A stretch of DNA of 64,000 bases from assembly GCA_900316835.1 (NCBI GenBank), contig ONEL01000011.1, positions 29,379-93,378 on the forward strand, read 5' to 3'. A model generated the notes under the pieces. The model worked only from the letters and a program-made list of their open reading frames with translations. It did no database searches and was not told the origin of the DNA. Each line of letters begins with the position of its first letter. The stretch's first letter is position 1. Shown here piece by piece: positions 7,647-15,058 of this stretch. This DNA is from an uncultured Prevotellaceae bacterium. Its GTDB lineage: Bacteria > Bacteroidota > Bacteroidia > Bacteroidales > Muribaculaceae. Both the position numbers and the translations under genes were made by a program.

Positions 7647-8759
7647 TTAGCCTATAGGGTCCTCGTCTTCAATCTTGGTGAGGTCGAGGACTACGTTATC
7701 TTTGCCCTTGTCGAAGTATTGCTTCTTGAGCGGGTTACTCATGGCCTCGTCCCATTGCTGACGGTTGCGGAAGATGTCGATAGCTGTGAAGATGGCATGA
7801 CGCATCGATGCCTCACTTGCCACACCCTGGCCAGCTATGTCATAGCCGGTGCCGTGGTCGGGGCTGGTGCGCACGATGGGCAGGCCCGCTGTCACATTCA
7901 CGCCGTCTTCCATGGCAATAGTCTTGAATGGTGCCAAGCCCTGGTCGTGATACATTGCCAGCACTCCATCGAAGCGGCGATACTGGTTGTTGCCAAAGAA
8001 ACCATCGGCGGCATATGGACCAAAACACACTATGCGATCGTCGTTGGCTTGCTGGATTGCGGGAGAAATGATGTCCTTCTCCTCGCTTCCCATTAAGCCG
8101 TTGTCGCCACAGTGGGGGTTAAGGCCCAGCACGGCAATGCGTGGGCAAGAGATGTTAAAGTCGCGCTTGAGCGAGTTGTTGAAGATGCGCAATTTCTCCA
8201 CTATGTTCTCCTTAGTGATAGCGGCAGCTACACTTGCCAGGGGCACATGAGTGGTGACTAAAGCCACCTTCATGGCATCGTTGCACAAGATCATGAGTGC
8301 TTTCTCACCATCGCCAGTGCTTGCTTCGAGATACTCGGTGTGACCGGCAAAGGCAAATTCATCGCTATGAATGTTGTCCTTGTTGATGGGAGCTGTTACC
8401 AGCACATCGATAGAACCTCGCTTGAGATCGCTAACGGCGGCTTCGAGCGCGAGAAAGGCTGCTTTTCCTGCTTGTTTGCTCGGTTGCCCTAGTTCTACTT
8501 TCACCTCGTCGGTTACTATATCAATCAGGTTTAACGCGCTTTCTTTCACGTTCTTGATGTCGCGAGTCACATTTACTTGGGTGGTTTGAATGCTCATCGC
8601 CTTCTTGTGGTAGTTCATGATTTTACTCGAGCCGTAGATGATGGGGGTGCACAGCTCCAGAATGTCATTGCTGGCGAAGCATTTTAAGATAACCTCATAG
8701 CCCACTCCGTTAGTGTCGCCATGGGTGATGCCTATACGAATTTTGCGATTGTTACTCAT
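7647..8759 (-). CDS. pdxA: 4-hydroxythreonine-4-phosphate dehydrogenase
   Basis: 370 residues from the ATG at 8759 (MSNNRKIRIGITHGDTNGVG); an in-frame ATG at 8867 adds 36 non-homologous residues and is rejected. PdxA oxidises 4-phosphohydroxy-L-threonine with NAD in pyridoxal-phosphate synthesis. The metal-binding His residues are in AGHTEYLEAST, LGLNPHCGDNG and MYHDQGLAPFK, all intact. It is the first gene of a minus-strand run leading into the nucleotidyltransferase and lipid genes (74-bp gap); a functional link to those is not obvious. In some bacteria PdxA2 paralogues act on other hydroxyacid phosphates, so the vitamin B6 role is the likely but not only one. Confidence 0.92.
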   Translation of the reverse strand: MSNNRKIRIGITHGDTNGVGYEVILKCFASNDILELCTPIIYGSSKIMNYHKKAMSIQTTQVNVTRDIKNVKESALNLIDIVTDEVKVELGQPSKQAGKAAFLALEAAVSDLKRGSIDVLVTAPINKDNIHSDEFAFAGHTEYLEASTGDGEKALMILCNDAMKVALVTTHVPLASVAAAITKENIVEKLRIFNNSLKRDFNISCPRIAVLGLNPHCGDNGLMGSEEKDIISPAIQQANDDRIVCFGPYAADGFFGNNQYRRFDGVLAMYHDQGLAPFKTIAMEDGVNVTAGLPIVRTSPDHGTGYDIAGQGVASEASMRHAIFTAIDIFRNRQQWDEAMSNPLKKQYFDKGKDNVVLDLTKIEDEDPIG

Positions 8760-9072
8760 TGTGTAATAATGGTTTAAGTGCGTCAAGTCATTGCCTCCCC
8801 ACAGTGTTGTGGGTGGCAGCGACTCGAAATAATGCGCTAAGGTACTGCTTTTTTGTGAAATAGGCAAAAATTAATGCTGGTTCTATACAAATGGTTGCGT
8901 TACTATGCGGTTATCTTTTAGCACTTTTTCATTAAAAAAAATATAAAAATAGTGTTGATAATAATTTTATTATTAATTTTGTAGTCTAAATAAAGTGGAA
9001 TTGTGCTCCGTGTAATTTACTATAGCGGGTCCACAGCCACAACGTTTCACTATTTTTTTAAGGTTGACAAAA
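8760..9072. other. divergent promoter region between pdxA and the glycosyltransferase gene
   Basis: AT-rich, without a coding frame on either strand beyond the rejected pdxA extension. It must carry promoters for both directions; a -7-like TAATTTTG for the plus strand lies at 8974-8981. Confidence 0.5.
8974..8981 (+). promoter_or_regulatory. Bacteroidetes-type -7 box for the glycosyltransferase gene
   Basis: TAATTTTG matches the consensus TAnnTTTG. Transcription would begin near 8987, giving an mRNA leader of about 85 nt. A TTG lies 16 bp upstream, shorter than the usual 19-21, so the -33 element is weak. Confidence 0.45.
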
Positions 9073-9822
9073 ATGAGCGATAGCGTAGTTATCATCCCCA
9101 CCTACAACGAGAAAGAGAATATCGAGGCTATAATCAAAGCTGTGTTGGCTCTTGAGGAGCAGCACAAGTTTGACGTGCTTGTCATTGATGATAATAGCCC
9201 CGATGGCACTGCCGATATTGTGGAGCGACTCATTAGCGAGATCCCCGAGCGCATCAACATCATCAAGCGTAGCGGTAAGCTGGGACTGGGAACCGCCTAC
9301 ATCGCCGGTTTCAAGTGGGCGCTGGAGAAGGGGTATGACTACATGATTGAGATGGATGCCGATTTCTCGCATCGCCCCGAGGATTTAATTCCATTGCAGC
9401 GTGCATGTGCGCAGGAAGGTGCCGACCTCTCGGTGGGGTCGCGCTACATTACTGGGGTGAACGTGGTGAACTGGCCCATGGGACGCGTGTTGATGAGCTA
9501 CTATGCCTCGGCCTACGTGCGCATAGTCACTGGCATGAATGTTCGCGACACCACCGCTGGCTTTGTGTGCTACAAGCGTGAGGTACTTGAGACCATCAAC
9601 CTCGACGCCATCGAGTTTAAGGGCTACGCTTTCCAGATAGAAATGAAATTCACAGCCTATCAAATGGGGTTCCGCATCAAGGAAGTTCCCATCGTCTTCA
9701 TCAACCGCGTGCTCGGCACCAGCAAGATGAGCGGTGGAATCTTCAGCGAGGCACTCTTCGGTGTTATCAAGTTGCGCTGGGACAGCATCTTCAATCGCCA
9801 GCGCTTCACCCGCAACCACTAA
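9073..9822 (+). CDS. polyprenol-phosphate mannosyltransferase-like glycosyltransferase (GT2)
   Basis: 249 residues from the ATG at 9073; a TTG three codons earlier is less likely. Motifs of the dolichol/polyprenol-phosphate mannose synthase group are clear: VVIIPTYNEKENI (residues 5-17), LVIDDNSPDGTADIVERL, the GxGxG-like KLGLGTAYIAGFKWAL and the DxD metal site MIEMDADFSHRPEDL. No C-terminal membrane domain is present, as in the short bacterial and archaeal forms. It would transfer a sugar from GDP-mannose or similar to undecaprenyl phosphate on the cytoplasmic face, supplying a lipid-linked sugar for envelope glycans. The last codons (AAC CAC TAA) are already part of the CCACTAATTTA repeat that follows. 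Confidence 0.88.
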   Translation: MSDSVVIIPTYNEKENIEAIIKAVLALEEQHKFDVLVIDDNSPDGTADIVERLISEIPERINIIKRSGKLGLGTAYIAGFKWALEKGYDYMIEMDADFSHRPEDLIPLQRACAQEGADLSVGSRYITGVNVVNWPMGRVLMSYYASAYVRIVTGMNVRDTTAGFVCYKREVLETINLDAIEFKGYAFQIEMKFTAYQMGFRIKEVPIVFINRVLGTSKMSGGIFSEALFGVIKLRWDSIFNRQRFTRNH

Positions 9823-9893
9823 TTTACAACCACTAATTTAATTTAACCACTAATTTACTATAACCACTAATTTACACGAATTTTCACTAATTT
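9814..9893. repeat. tandem AACCACTAATTTA repeats after the glycosyltransferase gene
   Basis: Four close copies of AACCACTAATTTA are strung together, the first including the stop codon of the preceding gene. The last copy runs into ACACGAATTTTCACTAATT, the 31-bp unit found inverted at 10338-10368 and nearly repeated at 11454-11484. Confidence 0.8.
9862..9892 (+). repeat. left arm of a perfect 31-bp inverted repeat around a GxxExxY gene
   Basis: It begins AACCACTAATTTACACGAAT and ends TTTTCACTAATT. The exact reverse complement is at 10338-10368, so the two arms bracket the gene at 9914-10288 with 21 and 49 bp to spare. Confidence 0.85.
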
Positions 9894-9913
9894 GGCTTCG
9901 TTATTAATAATTG

Positions 9914-10288
9914 TTATAAAACATAACGATGAGGATAGATAGATTCTTCTCTGAAGTTGAAGAGTAGACCCAACTTTAATCCAGTGGCTTTTAAATAATT
10001 TATTACCTGAGCCTCGTGTTCAGGAAGTATTTTATTAACTGTCTTGAGCTCAATTAATATCTTATTATAACATATAAAGTCTGCTTTGTAATACTTATTG
10101 AGAATGATGCCACGGTAGTTTATTTTTAAGACTTTCTCACGTTCGTAAGGGATATTACGCTTTTTGAACTCAATTTCTAGAGCCTCTTGGTATACCTCCT
10201 CAAGAAATCCTGTGCCTAACCATGAATGAACCGCCATTACAGCACCTGTTATATTAAAGCATTCATCTTTGTATATGAGACTCGACAT
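9914..10288 (-). CDS. GxxExxY family protein (PD-(D/E)XK-like fold)
   Basis: 124 residues from the ATG at 10288 (MSSLIYKDECFNITG); an upstream ATG at 10321 is in frame but weaker. The name-giving motif is GTGFLEEVYQEAL (G-x-G-x-x-E-x-x-Y region, about residues 26-38), followed by YKADFICYNKILIELKTV, which supplies the D...E-x-K of a PD-(D/E)XK nuclease core. The cellular role of this family is not established. Here the gene is framed by a perfect 31-bp inverted repeat and lies between unrelated housekeeping-type genes, as a cargo or self-spreading cassette would. A second, divergent member lies at 49729-50184. Confidence 0.85.
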   Translation of the reverse strand: MSSLIYKDECFNITGAVMAVHSWLGTGFLEEVYQEALEIEFKKRNIPYEREKVLKINYRGIILNKYYKADFICYNKILIELKTVNKILPEHEAQVINYLKATGLKLGLLFNFREESIYPHRYVL

Positions 10289-10337
10289 GTTATTAGCAAA
10301 ATTAGTGAATGTTGTGATCAACCAGTAATGAAAGAAT

Positions 10338-10368
10338 AATTAGTGAAAATTCGTGTAAATTAGTGGTT
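10338..10368 (-). repeat. right arm of the perfect 31-bp inverted repeat
   Basis: AATTAGTGAAAATTCGTGTA continuing to AATTAGTGGTT is the exact reverse complement of 9862-9892. It ends 22 bp before the stop of the neighbouring minus-strand dehydrogenase gene. Confidence 0.85.
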
Positions 10369-10390
10369 AAATTAATGGTTAAAAAAAAGA

Positions 10391-11350
10391 TTAGCGATTC
10401 ACAATGTTGGTGGGGTTGCCTTCGATAAAGGTTTTGACATTATTAACCACCACGTCCATTAGGCGCTGGCGAGCTTCGGGGCTTGTCCAGCCAATGTGAG
10501 GTGTGAAATAGCAGTTGTCGAGTGCGAGAAGTGGATTGTCGGCAGCGGGAGGTTCTTGGCACAGCACGTCGACCGCGGCACTGGCAATAACACCATTCTT
10601 CAAGGCAGTAGCCAAGTCTTCTTCCACGATTAGCGGTCCGCGGCTGGTGTTGATGAGCATGGCGGTGGGCTTCATCAGTGCCAAGCGGCGAGCGTCGACC
10701 ATGCCACGGGTCTCGGCGGTGAGAGGGCAGTGCAGACTCACCGCGTCACTCTCGCTGAACACCTGGTCGAGCGATGTGGCTTTAGTGACGTAGGGTGGCA
10801 GTTGCTCTTGTGGCTTGCTGGTGAAAGCAAGCACCTTCATGCCAAAACCGGCTGCCATGCGTGCCACGGCACTGCCTATGTTGCCCATTGCCACCACTCC
10901 CATTGTTTTCCCTTCAAGCTCAATGAATGGAGCGCTGCAGTAGGTGTAATCCTTGCTGCGGCTCCACACGCCCTCGCGGGCTTCGCGCGTGTAGTGCTCA
11001 ACATGAGTGGTCATGTTGAGCAGGTGGGCAAACGCCACTTGTGCCACCGAGGCGGTGCTGTAGGCTGGCACGTTAGCGACGAGGATGCCACGCTCGTTGG
11101 CAGCTTCCAGGTCCACGATGTTATAGCCTGTGGCAATAACTCCAATATACTTGAGATTTGGTAGCGCTTCAATCAACTTGCGGTCAAATACCACCTTGTT
11201 AGTCAGTGCCACATCGGCAGGCATGGCACGCTCCACAATCTCCTCGGGCTTGCTGCGTGGATACACAGTCACGTCGCCCAGTCTCTCCAGTGGTTCCCAC
11301 GACAAGTCGCCAGGATTGCCCACATATCCGTCAAGAACTACAATTTTCAT
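10391..11350 (-). CDS. D-2-hydroxyacid dehydrogenase (hydroxypyruvate/glycerate type)
   Basis: 319 residues from the ATG at 11350 (MKIVVLDGYVGNPGDLSW); an ATG 24 codons upstream precedes unrelated residues. Domain order is typical: substrate-binding part, Rossmann NAD domain with GVVAMGNIGSAVARMA (about residues 148-163), then the catalytic Arg in LINTSRGPLIVEE, Glu in VLCQEPPAADN and His in YFTPHIGWTSPEA. Such enzymes interconvert 2-keto- and D-2-hydroxy acids with NAD(P)H; the YVGNPGDLSW N-terminus is characteristic of glycerate dehydrogenase/hydroxypyruvate reductase annotations in Bacteroidales. The exact substrate is inference. Confidence 0.88.
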   Translation of the reverse strand: MKIVVLDGYVGNPGDLSWEPLERLGDVTVYPRSKPEEIVERAMPADVALTNKVVFDRKLIEALPNLKYIGVIATGYNIVDLEAANERGILVANVPAYSTASVAQVAFAHLLNMTTHVEHYTREAREGVWSRSKDYTYCSAPFIELEGKTMGVVAMGNIGSAVARMAAGFGMKVLAFTSKPQEQLPPYVTKATSLDQVFSESDAVSLHCPLTAETRGMVDARRLALMKPTAMLINTSRGPLIVEEDLATALKNGVIASAAVDVLCQEPPAADNPLLALDNCYFTPHIGWTSPEARQRLMDVVVNNVKTFIEGNPTNIVNR

Positions 11351-11410
11351 AGCTAAAAGTGTTTTTAAGAAATATATATTTGTGCAAAAATAATCAATTT
11401 CCTCAAAAAA

Positions 11411-11446
11411 AACAACCATCACTTCAAAAACGAAGGGATGGTTGTT
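11411..11446 (-). terminator. intrinsic terminator of the PCMD-calycin locus
   Basis: On the minus strand AACAACCATCCCTTC pairs with GAAGTGATGGTTGTT (one mismatch) followed by TTTTTT. It ends transcription coming from the gene at 11501-13582. Confidence 0.75.
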
Positions 11447-11453
11447 TTATATA

Positions 11454-11484
11454 ATTTAGTGAAAATTCGTGCAAATTAGTGGTT
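11454..11484 (-). repeat. third copy of the CCACTAATTT...CACGAATTTTCACTAA unit
   Basis: Nearly identical to 10338-10368 in the same orientation (differences near the end and one T to C), followed by a second AAATTAGTGG at 11491-11500 that abuts the stop codon of the next gene. It lies between that stop codon and its terminator. Confidence 0.75.
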
Positions 11485-11500
11485 GTTTTGAAATTAGTGG

Positions 11501-13582
11501 TTAACGAACCACCTTTGCCACGGTGCCGTCGGTGTAGCGAACTATGAGCACGCCCTTGGCATCCTTGCCCACGCGCTGACCTTGTGCATTGTAAACTGCC
11601 TCAACTTGGCGGTTGGTATTGGTGTTGATAGCGTCAATGGCGGTGGGGGTAGAAGGCATCACGAGCATGTTGCCCTGGTAGTTCTGGAAGTCGTAGTCAT
11701 AGTCCTTGGGAGCAATGCCTGCTGTAGCTTTCCAGGCTTCCTTGAGGCTAATGGCGCAGCGCACGGTGTAGCGTTTGCCATTCTCCATAGTGTTGTCGGC
11801 AGTAGCCCACGCGCTGTTGATAGTCAAGCTTTGACCGCCCGACGAGTAGCCACGCAGACAGCTATTGGCTGCTTGCCAGTAACCAGTGGCGTCAACCACC
11901 TGGTTGCTCTTCAGGGTGAATTCATCGGCAAGGTTAATCTTCTCAACGGTGAAGTCTACTGTGTTCTCACCCTCTTGTGGCATCTCGGTTACTGTGAACA
12001 CTGGGTTGAGCTCAACGTCGCTCAATGTGCCCTTGAGAGTACCGCCCTTGATGGCATTCATCAAGACGAAATCCTCAATGTCGTCACTAAAGTCAACGCG
12101 AAGCCAGTTGTTGTTGCCGTCGGTGACAAACGCATGGTTCTCGAGCTGAGCGATGTCAACCACAGCGAGGTCCTCGGCGATAGTATATTCTGCACCATTC
12201 TCACCGCTCTCAATAATCTCGGCAAGAGGAGTGGTAACCACTGGCTTGGTGAAGTTGATGGTGTAAACCTCAGTGGTGTTGAAATCGTTGCTTACTACAG
12301 CGACGAATACCTTGTAGCCATCGCTGGTCTCAATAACTTTCTTCACTAGGTAGGCATGTTCGCTTACGAAAGTGGCTTCAATGTCAGTATCGGTGATAGT
12401 TTCATCGGTGCCTATTTCAAAGTTGTACTCATGGATATCCTGTGCAAAGCCCTCAAGTGAAGTACCTTTAATGGTGATGCCGGTGATTGCGGCATTATAC
12501 ACAAGAGCAATGTCATCAACAAAAACCTGGTCACCACTTGTGCCCTGACCGGGGGTGTTGTTGGTAGAGAATGTGATGAGTAACGCATCGCCGATAATGG
12601 TTTCGTCAATGTAGGTGAAAGGAACCGACATCTCGGTCCAGCCACACTTGGCGATATTGGTGTTCTTGGCGCTGGCAAGCTTGTTAGTGTACTCTTTGTT
12701 CTCTGGATCTTGATAATAAGTTCCATTGGTGATAATGGCACTAACTGAAGCCTTGTGAGCATCGTTGACGGGCTGGCACTTTATCCAGAACTTTAACGCG
12801 TCGGGGCGACCATGCATAACCGTGTAGAATGGGTCGCCATTTTTGTCTTTGGCAGTCGATGACTTGTCCATCTCGCTATGGTTGGCGGTGTTGGTGGCGC
12901 TCATGCTACCTGCTTGAAGTTGGCCAGTGGTCATTGTGCCGTTGTTAATGAAGCCTAAAACTTTTCCTGCAGTGATAACCGCACTATGACCTGCTCCCTC
13001 GCGCACATCGGTGCTTGATTCCAATTTGCCTTGAGCCATGCTGGCATATGAGCCTTTAGCACTTTTGAATCCGTGCCAAGCGATTGGCTCACCACTGGAG
13101 GAAACATAGTTCTCAAAGCCACTATTCCTGATTTGGTAGCCTGTAGCTTCACCATCTTGAGCGAACTTTACGTTTATGTTCTGGCCTAACTCTGCCATAA
13201 AGATGTCGATGTTGGTGGACATGGCATAGTCGTTAAAAGCCAGTACCATGTTGATGGGTACCTCGCCCAGTGTGGGGCCAATCCACTCTTCTCCCTCATC
13301 ACCGGCAGTGATGTTGATGCTCTGGCTGGTAACGATGCTGGTAAAGCCGTTGGCTGTGGTTCCAGGAGCGGTAACCACAATATTGCCCACAGGAATAAAG
13401 TCCATTTTGAAATTGTTCAAGCTAAGGGTGTAGTCGTTGCCACTTTGGTCCACTGTGATTTCAACTCCATCTTGCGTTGTGGACTCGCCGTTGATGGTAA
13501 CGGTGAGTGTGCCGGTGTAGTTGGTTGCCAATGCTGTCAGTGCAGTCACTGCAGCGAGCATTGTTGAAAGTAATTTTTTCAT
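11501..13582 (-). CDS. secreted calycin-like/PCMD-type protein with sorting-like C-terminal tail
   Basis: 693 residues with a Sec signal peptide (MKKLLSTMLAAVTALTALA). Residues 20-145 match the calycin-like domain shared with the next gene upstream (TGTLTVTINGESTTQDGVEI..., GPTLGEVPINM). Residues 150-370 resemble the putative carbohydrate metabolism domain (PCMD) with the sandwich strands ALKFWIKCQPVN and GDQVFVDDIALVYN. A further beta region follows, with text like a nucleic-acid-binding/OB domain (VVDIAQLENHAFVTDGNNNW). The tail VEAVYNAQGQRVGKDAKGVL ending AKVVR looks like a type IX secretion sorting domain. The substrate is unknown; a surface or secreted glycan-binding role is inference. 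Last gene of a four-gene minus-strand locus (gap 26 bp). Confidence 0.72.
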   Translation of the reverse strand: MKKLLSTMLAAVTALTALATNYTGTLTVTINGESTTQDGVEITVDQSGNDYTLSLNNFKMDFIPVGNIVVTAPGTTANGFTSIVTSQSINITAGDEGEEWIGPTLGEVPINMVLAFNDYAMSTNIDIFMAELGQNINVKFAQDGEATGYQIRNSGFENYVSSSGEPIAWHGFKSAKGSYASMAQGKLESSTDVREGAGHSAVITAGKVLGFINNGTMTTGQLQAGSMSATNTANHSEMDKSSTAKDKNGDPFYTVMHGRPDALKFWIKCQPVNDAHKASVSAIITNGTYYQDPENKEYTNKLASAKNTNIAKCGWTEMSVPFTYIDETIIGDALLITFSTNNTPGQGTSGDQVFVDDIALVYNAAITGITIKGTSLEGFAQDIHEYNFEIGTDETITDTDIEATFVSEHAYLVKKVIETSDGYKVFVAVVSNDFNTTEVYTINFTKPVVTTPLAEIIESGENGAEYTIAEDLAVVDIAQLENHAFVTDGNNNWLRVDFSDDIEDFVLMNAIKGGTLKGTLSDVELNPVFTVTEMPQEGENTVDFTVEKINLADEFTLKSNQVVDATGYWQAANSCLRGYSSGGQSLTINSAWATADNTMENGKRYTVRCAISLKEAWKATAGIAPKDYDYDFQNYQGNMLVMPSTPTAIDAINTNTNRQVEAVYNAQGQRVGKDAKGVLIVRYTDGTVAKVVR

Positions 13583-13608
13583 GTTGTCGATTTTTTTAAG
13601 TTGAATAT

Positions 13609-14163
13609 TTAAAGACCCAGGATGATATTGTAGATAGCGGTCACGTCACTACCTGTAACCTCGCCATCGCCATTAACGTCGCCATAAATGCCGGTTCCTT
13701 CATCGCGGGTGTTGAACTTAACATTAATAAACTGACCAAGCTTTTCGGGGTCGCTCAGGTCAATGTCAATATCGGCCTTGGCGTTAGTGTTGTCAAATTG
13801 TGCGACAAGAATGATGGGAACTTCACCAAGCACTGGACCAAGCCAGAAAGGAACATCTGGTTCATCACCCTCAGTGATGGTGATATTTTGGTCGGCAACA
13901 ACGGTTGTTACACCATTAATAGTGTAGCCCTTCATGTTGTCGAGCACAATATTACCCACATTAATAGTGGTCTCGGGAGAAACTAGATTGAAATTGTTAA
14001 TGCTCAACTTGTAGGTATTGTCTTCGTTTTGTTCCACTTTGATTGTGGTCTCTTGGGTGGAACCCTCACCGTTAATCGATACGGTAATGTTACCAGTGTA
14101 GTCGGTTGCCATTGCTGCAAGACTAACTGCAGCTGCGGCGATTAGAGTAAAAATTTTTTTCAT
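13609..14163 (-). CDS. secreted calycin-like protein with single dockerin-like repeat
   Basis: 184 residues: signal peptide (MKKIFTLIAAAAVSLAAMA), a calycin-like domain (TGNITVSINGEGSTQETTI to NVKFN) parallel to the N-terminus of the downstream protein, and a C-terminal EF-hand-like loop GDVNGDGEVTGSDVTAIYN at residues 160-178. The loop has D-x-N-x-D-G calcium ligands as in type I dockerins, but only one of the usual two repeats is present. Two other proteins in the window (51206-51877, 51925-54156) end in the paired form of almost the same sequence. No cohesin is visible nearby, so a scaffold partner cannot be claimed. Confidence 0.75.
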   Translation of the reverse strand: MKKIFTLIAAAAVSLAAMATDYTGNITVSINGEGSTQETTIKVEQNEDNTYKLSINNFNLVSPETTINVGNIVLDNMKGYTINGVTTVVADQNITITEGDEPDVPFWLGPVLGEVPIILVAQFDNTNAKADIDIDLSDPEKLGQFINVKFNTRDEGTGIYGDVNGDGEVTGSDVTAIYNIILGL

Positions 14164-14192
14164 GATTTAAACGTTTAAATATTAGTGTTTTG

Positions 14193-15014
14193 TTATTTTA
14201 TCTTGTAAGCTATACCTATTGTGCCATAGATGGGGAAGAGCGTCTGGTCAAGGGTCTTGAAACTGCCCTTGAAGAAACCGCTCAGGCCCCAGTTGAGGTC
14301 GGCATATACCCCAAACTTGCGAGTGAAGAAGTAGTCTACTCCCACTCCCAAGCCCCACTGGCACTTGCGAATCTCATCTTTGAAGTCATAGTTTCCGCGT
14401 TCTTCCTCGGTGCTGCCCAGTAGCACTTTAGCGCCTGTGGGGTCATCGACACGCAGATAGCCGTCGTAGGCAAAGCCATCGAAGTTGCAACTGGTGAGAT
14501 AAGAGAAATAGGGTCCAACCTTGAGTTTCCACCTGTCGTTAAACTTGTAAACAGCCTGAATGGGGATTGTAAATGTCCACTGCACGGCATGGCTGTCGTT
14601 CTTGCCGGTGAACATGCCTTCGAGTGTTTGACCACCCTGGGTGATTTGCATGTGATAGTTCTTGACACTGGCATCAATGTGCATGGCTTTGTTCTCGAAG
14701 TGAATGCCCACTAGCACACCCATGCGCTCGCTAACGGGCTTGAGACCGTCAACACCAAACGACACGTTGGGTTGCAGGATAAACTTGTTGAGCTTGCGAA
14801 TCTCGGCAGGCATGCCCATAGGAGCCGTACCACCAATGCTGTATCCCAAGCGACCATAGCTTTCGAAGTTGTGGAAGAAGTTCTTGAGATTTTGGCACAC
14901 AAATGATGATTTGTTGTGCTCGATGTCAGTTGCTTCGGCTTTCTCGGTTAGCCCTGTCGCCCAGGCATTAAGCATTATAGCCAATGATACTATCGTTGTA
15001 ATATATCGTTTCAT
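14193..15014 (-). CDS. outer-membrane beta-barrel protein
   Basis: 273 residues with signal peptide (MKRYITTIVSLAIMLNAWA). After a short helical stretch (residues 35-55) come alternating strands ending WGLGVGVDYFFTRKFGVYAD, LNWGLSGFFKG and the C-terminal TIGIAYKIK. This is the PorT-like/OmpA-like small barrel of Bacteroidetes. It sits between the lipoprotein at 15059 and the calycin-dockerin gene (gaps 44 and 29 bp) and so is likely co-transcribed; it may be the outer-membrane partner of these secreted proteins (inference). Confidence 0.78.
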   Translation of the reverse strand: MKRYITTIVSLAIMLNAWATGLTEKAEATDIEHNKSSFVCQNLKNFFHNFESYGRLGYSIGGTAPMGMPAEIRKLNKFILQPNVSFGVDGLKPVSERMGVLVGIHFENKAMHIDASVKNYHMQITQGGQTLEGMFTGKNDSHAVQWTFTIPIQAVYKFNDRWKLKVGPYFSYLTSCNFDGFAYDGYLRVDDPTGAKVLLGSTEEERGNYDFKDEIRKCQWGLGVGVDYFFTRKFGVYADLNWGLSGFFKGSFKTLDQTLFPIYGTIGIAYKIK

Positions 15015-15058
15015 TTATACTTGTCTAAAAAACCTTTAACACTGCTTCTTGGATTGTA

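Noticed and set aside
9814..9893. CRISPR array or origin iterons
   Set aside because: Units are adjoining without spacers, begin in a stop codon and lie beside no replication gene.
11582..12349. 255-codon plus-strand frame antisense to the PCMD-calycin gene
   Set aside because: Its length follows from codon bias of the true gene; composition is Val/His-rich as in shadow frames.
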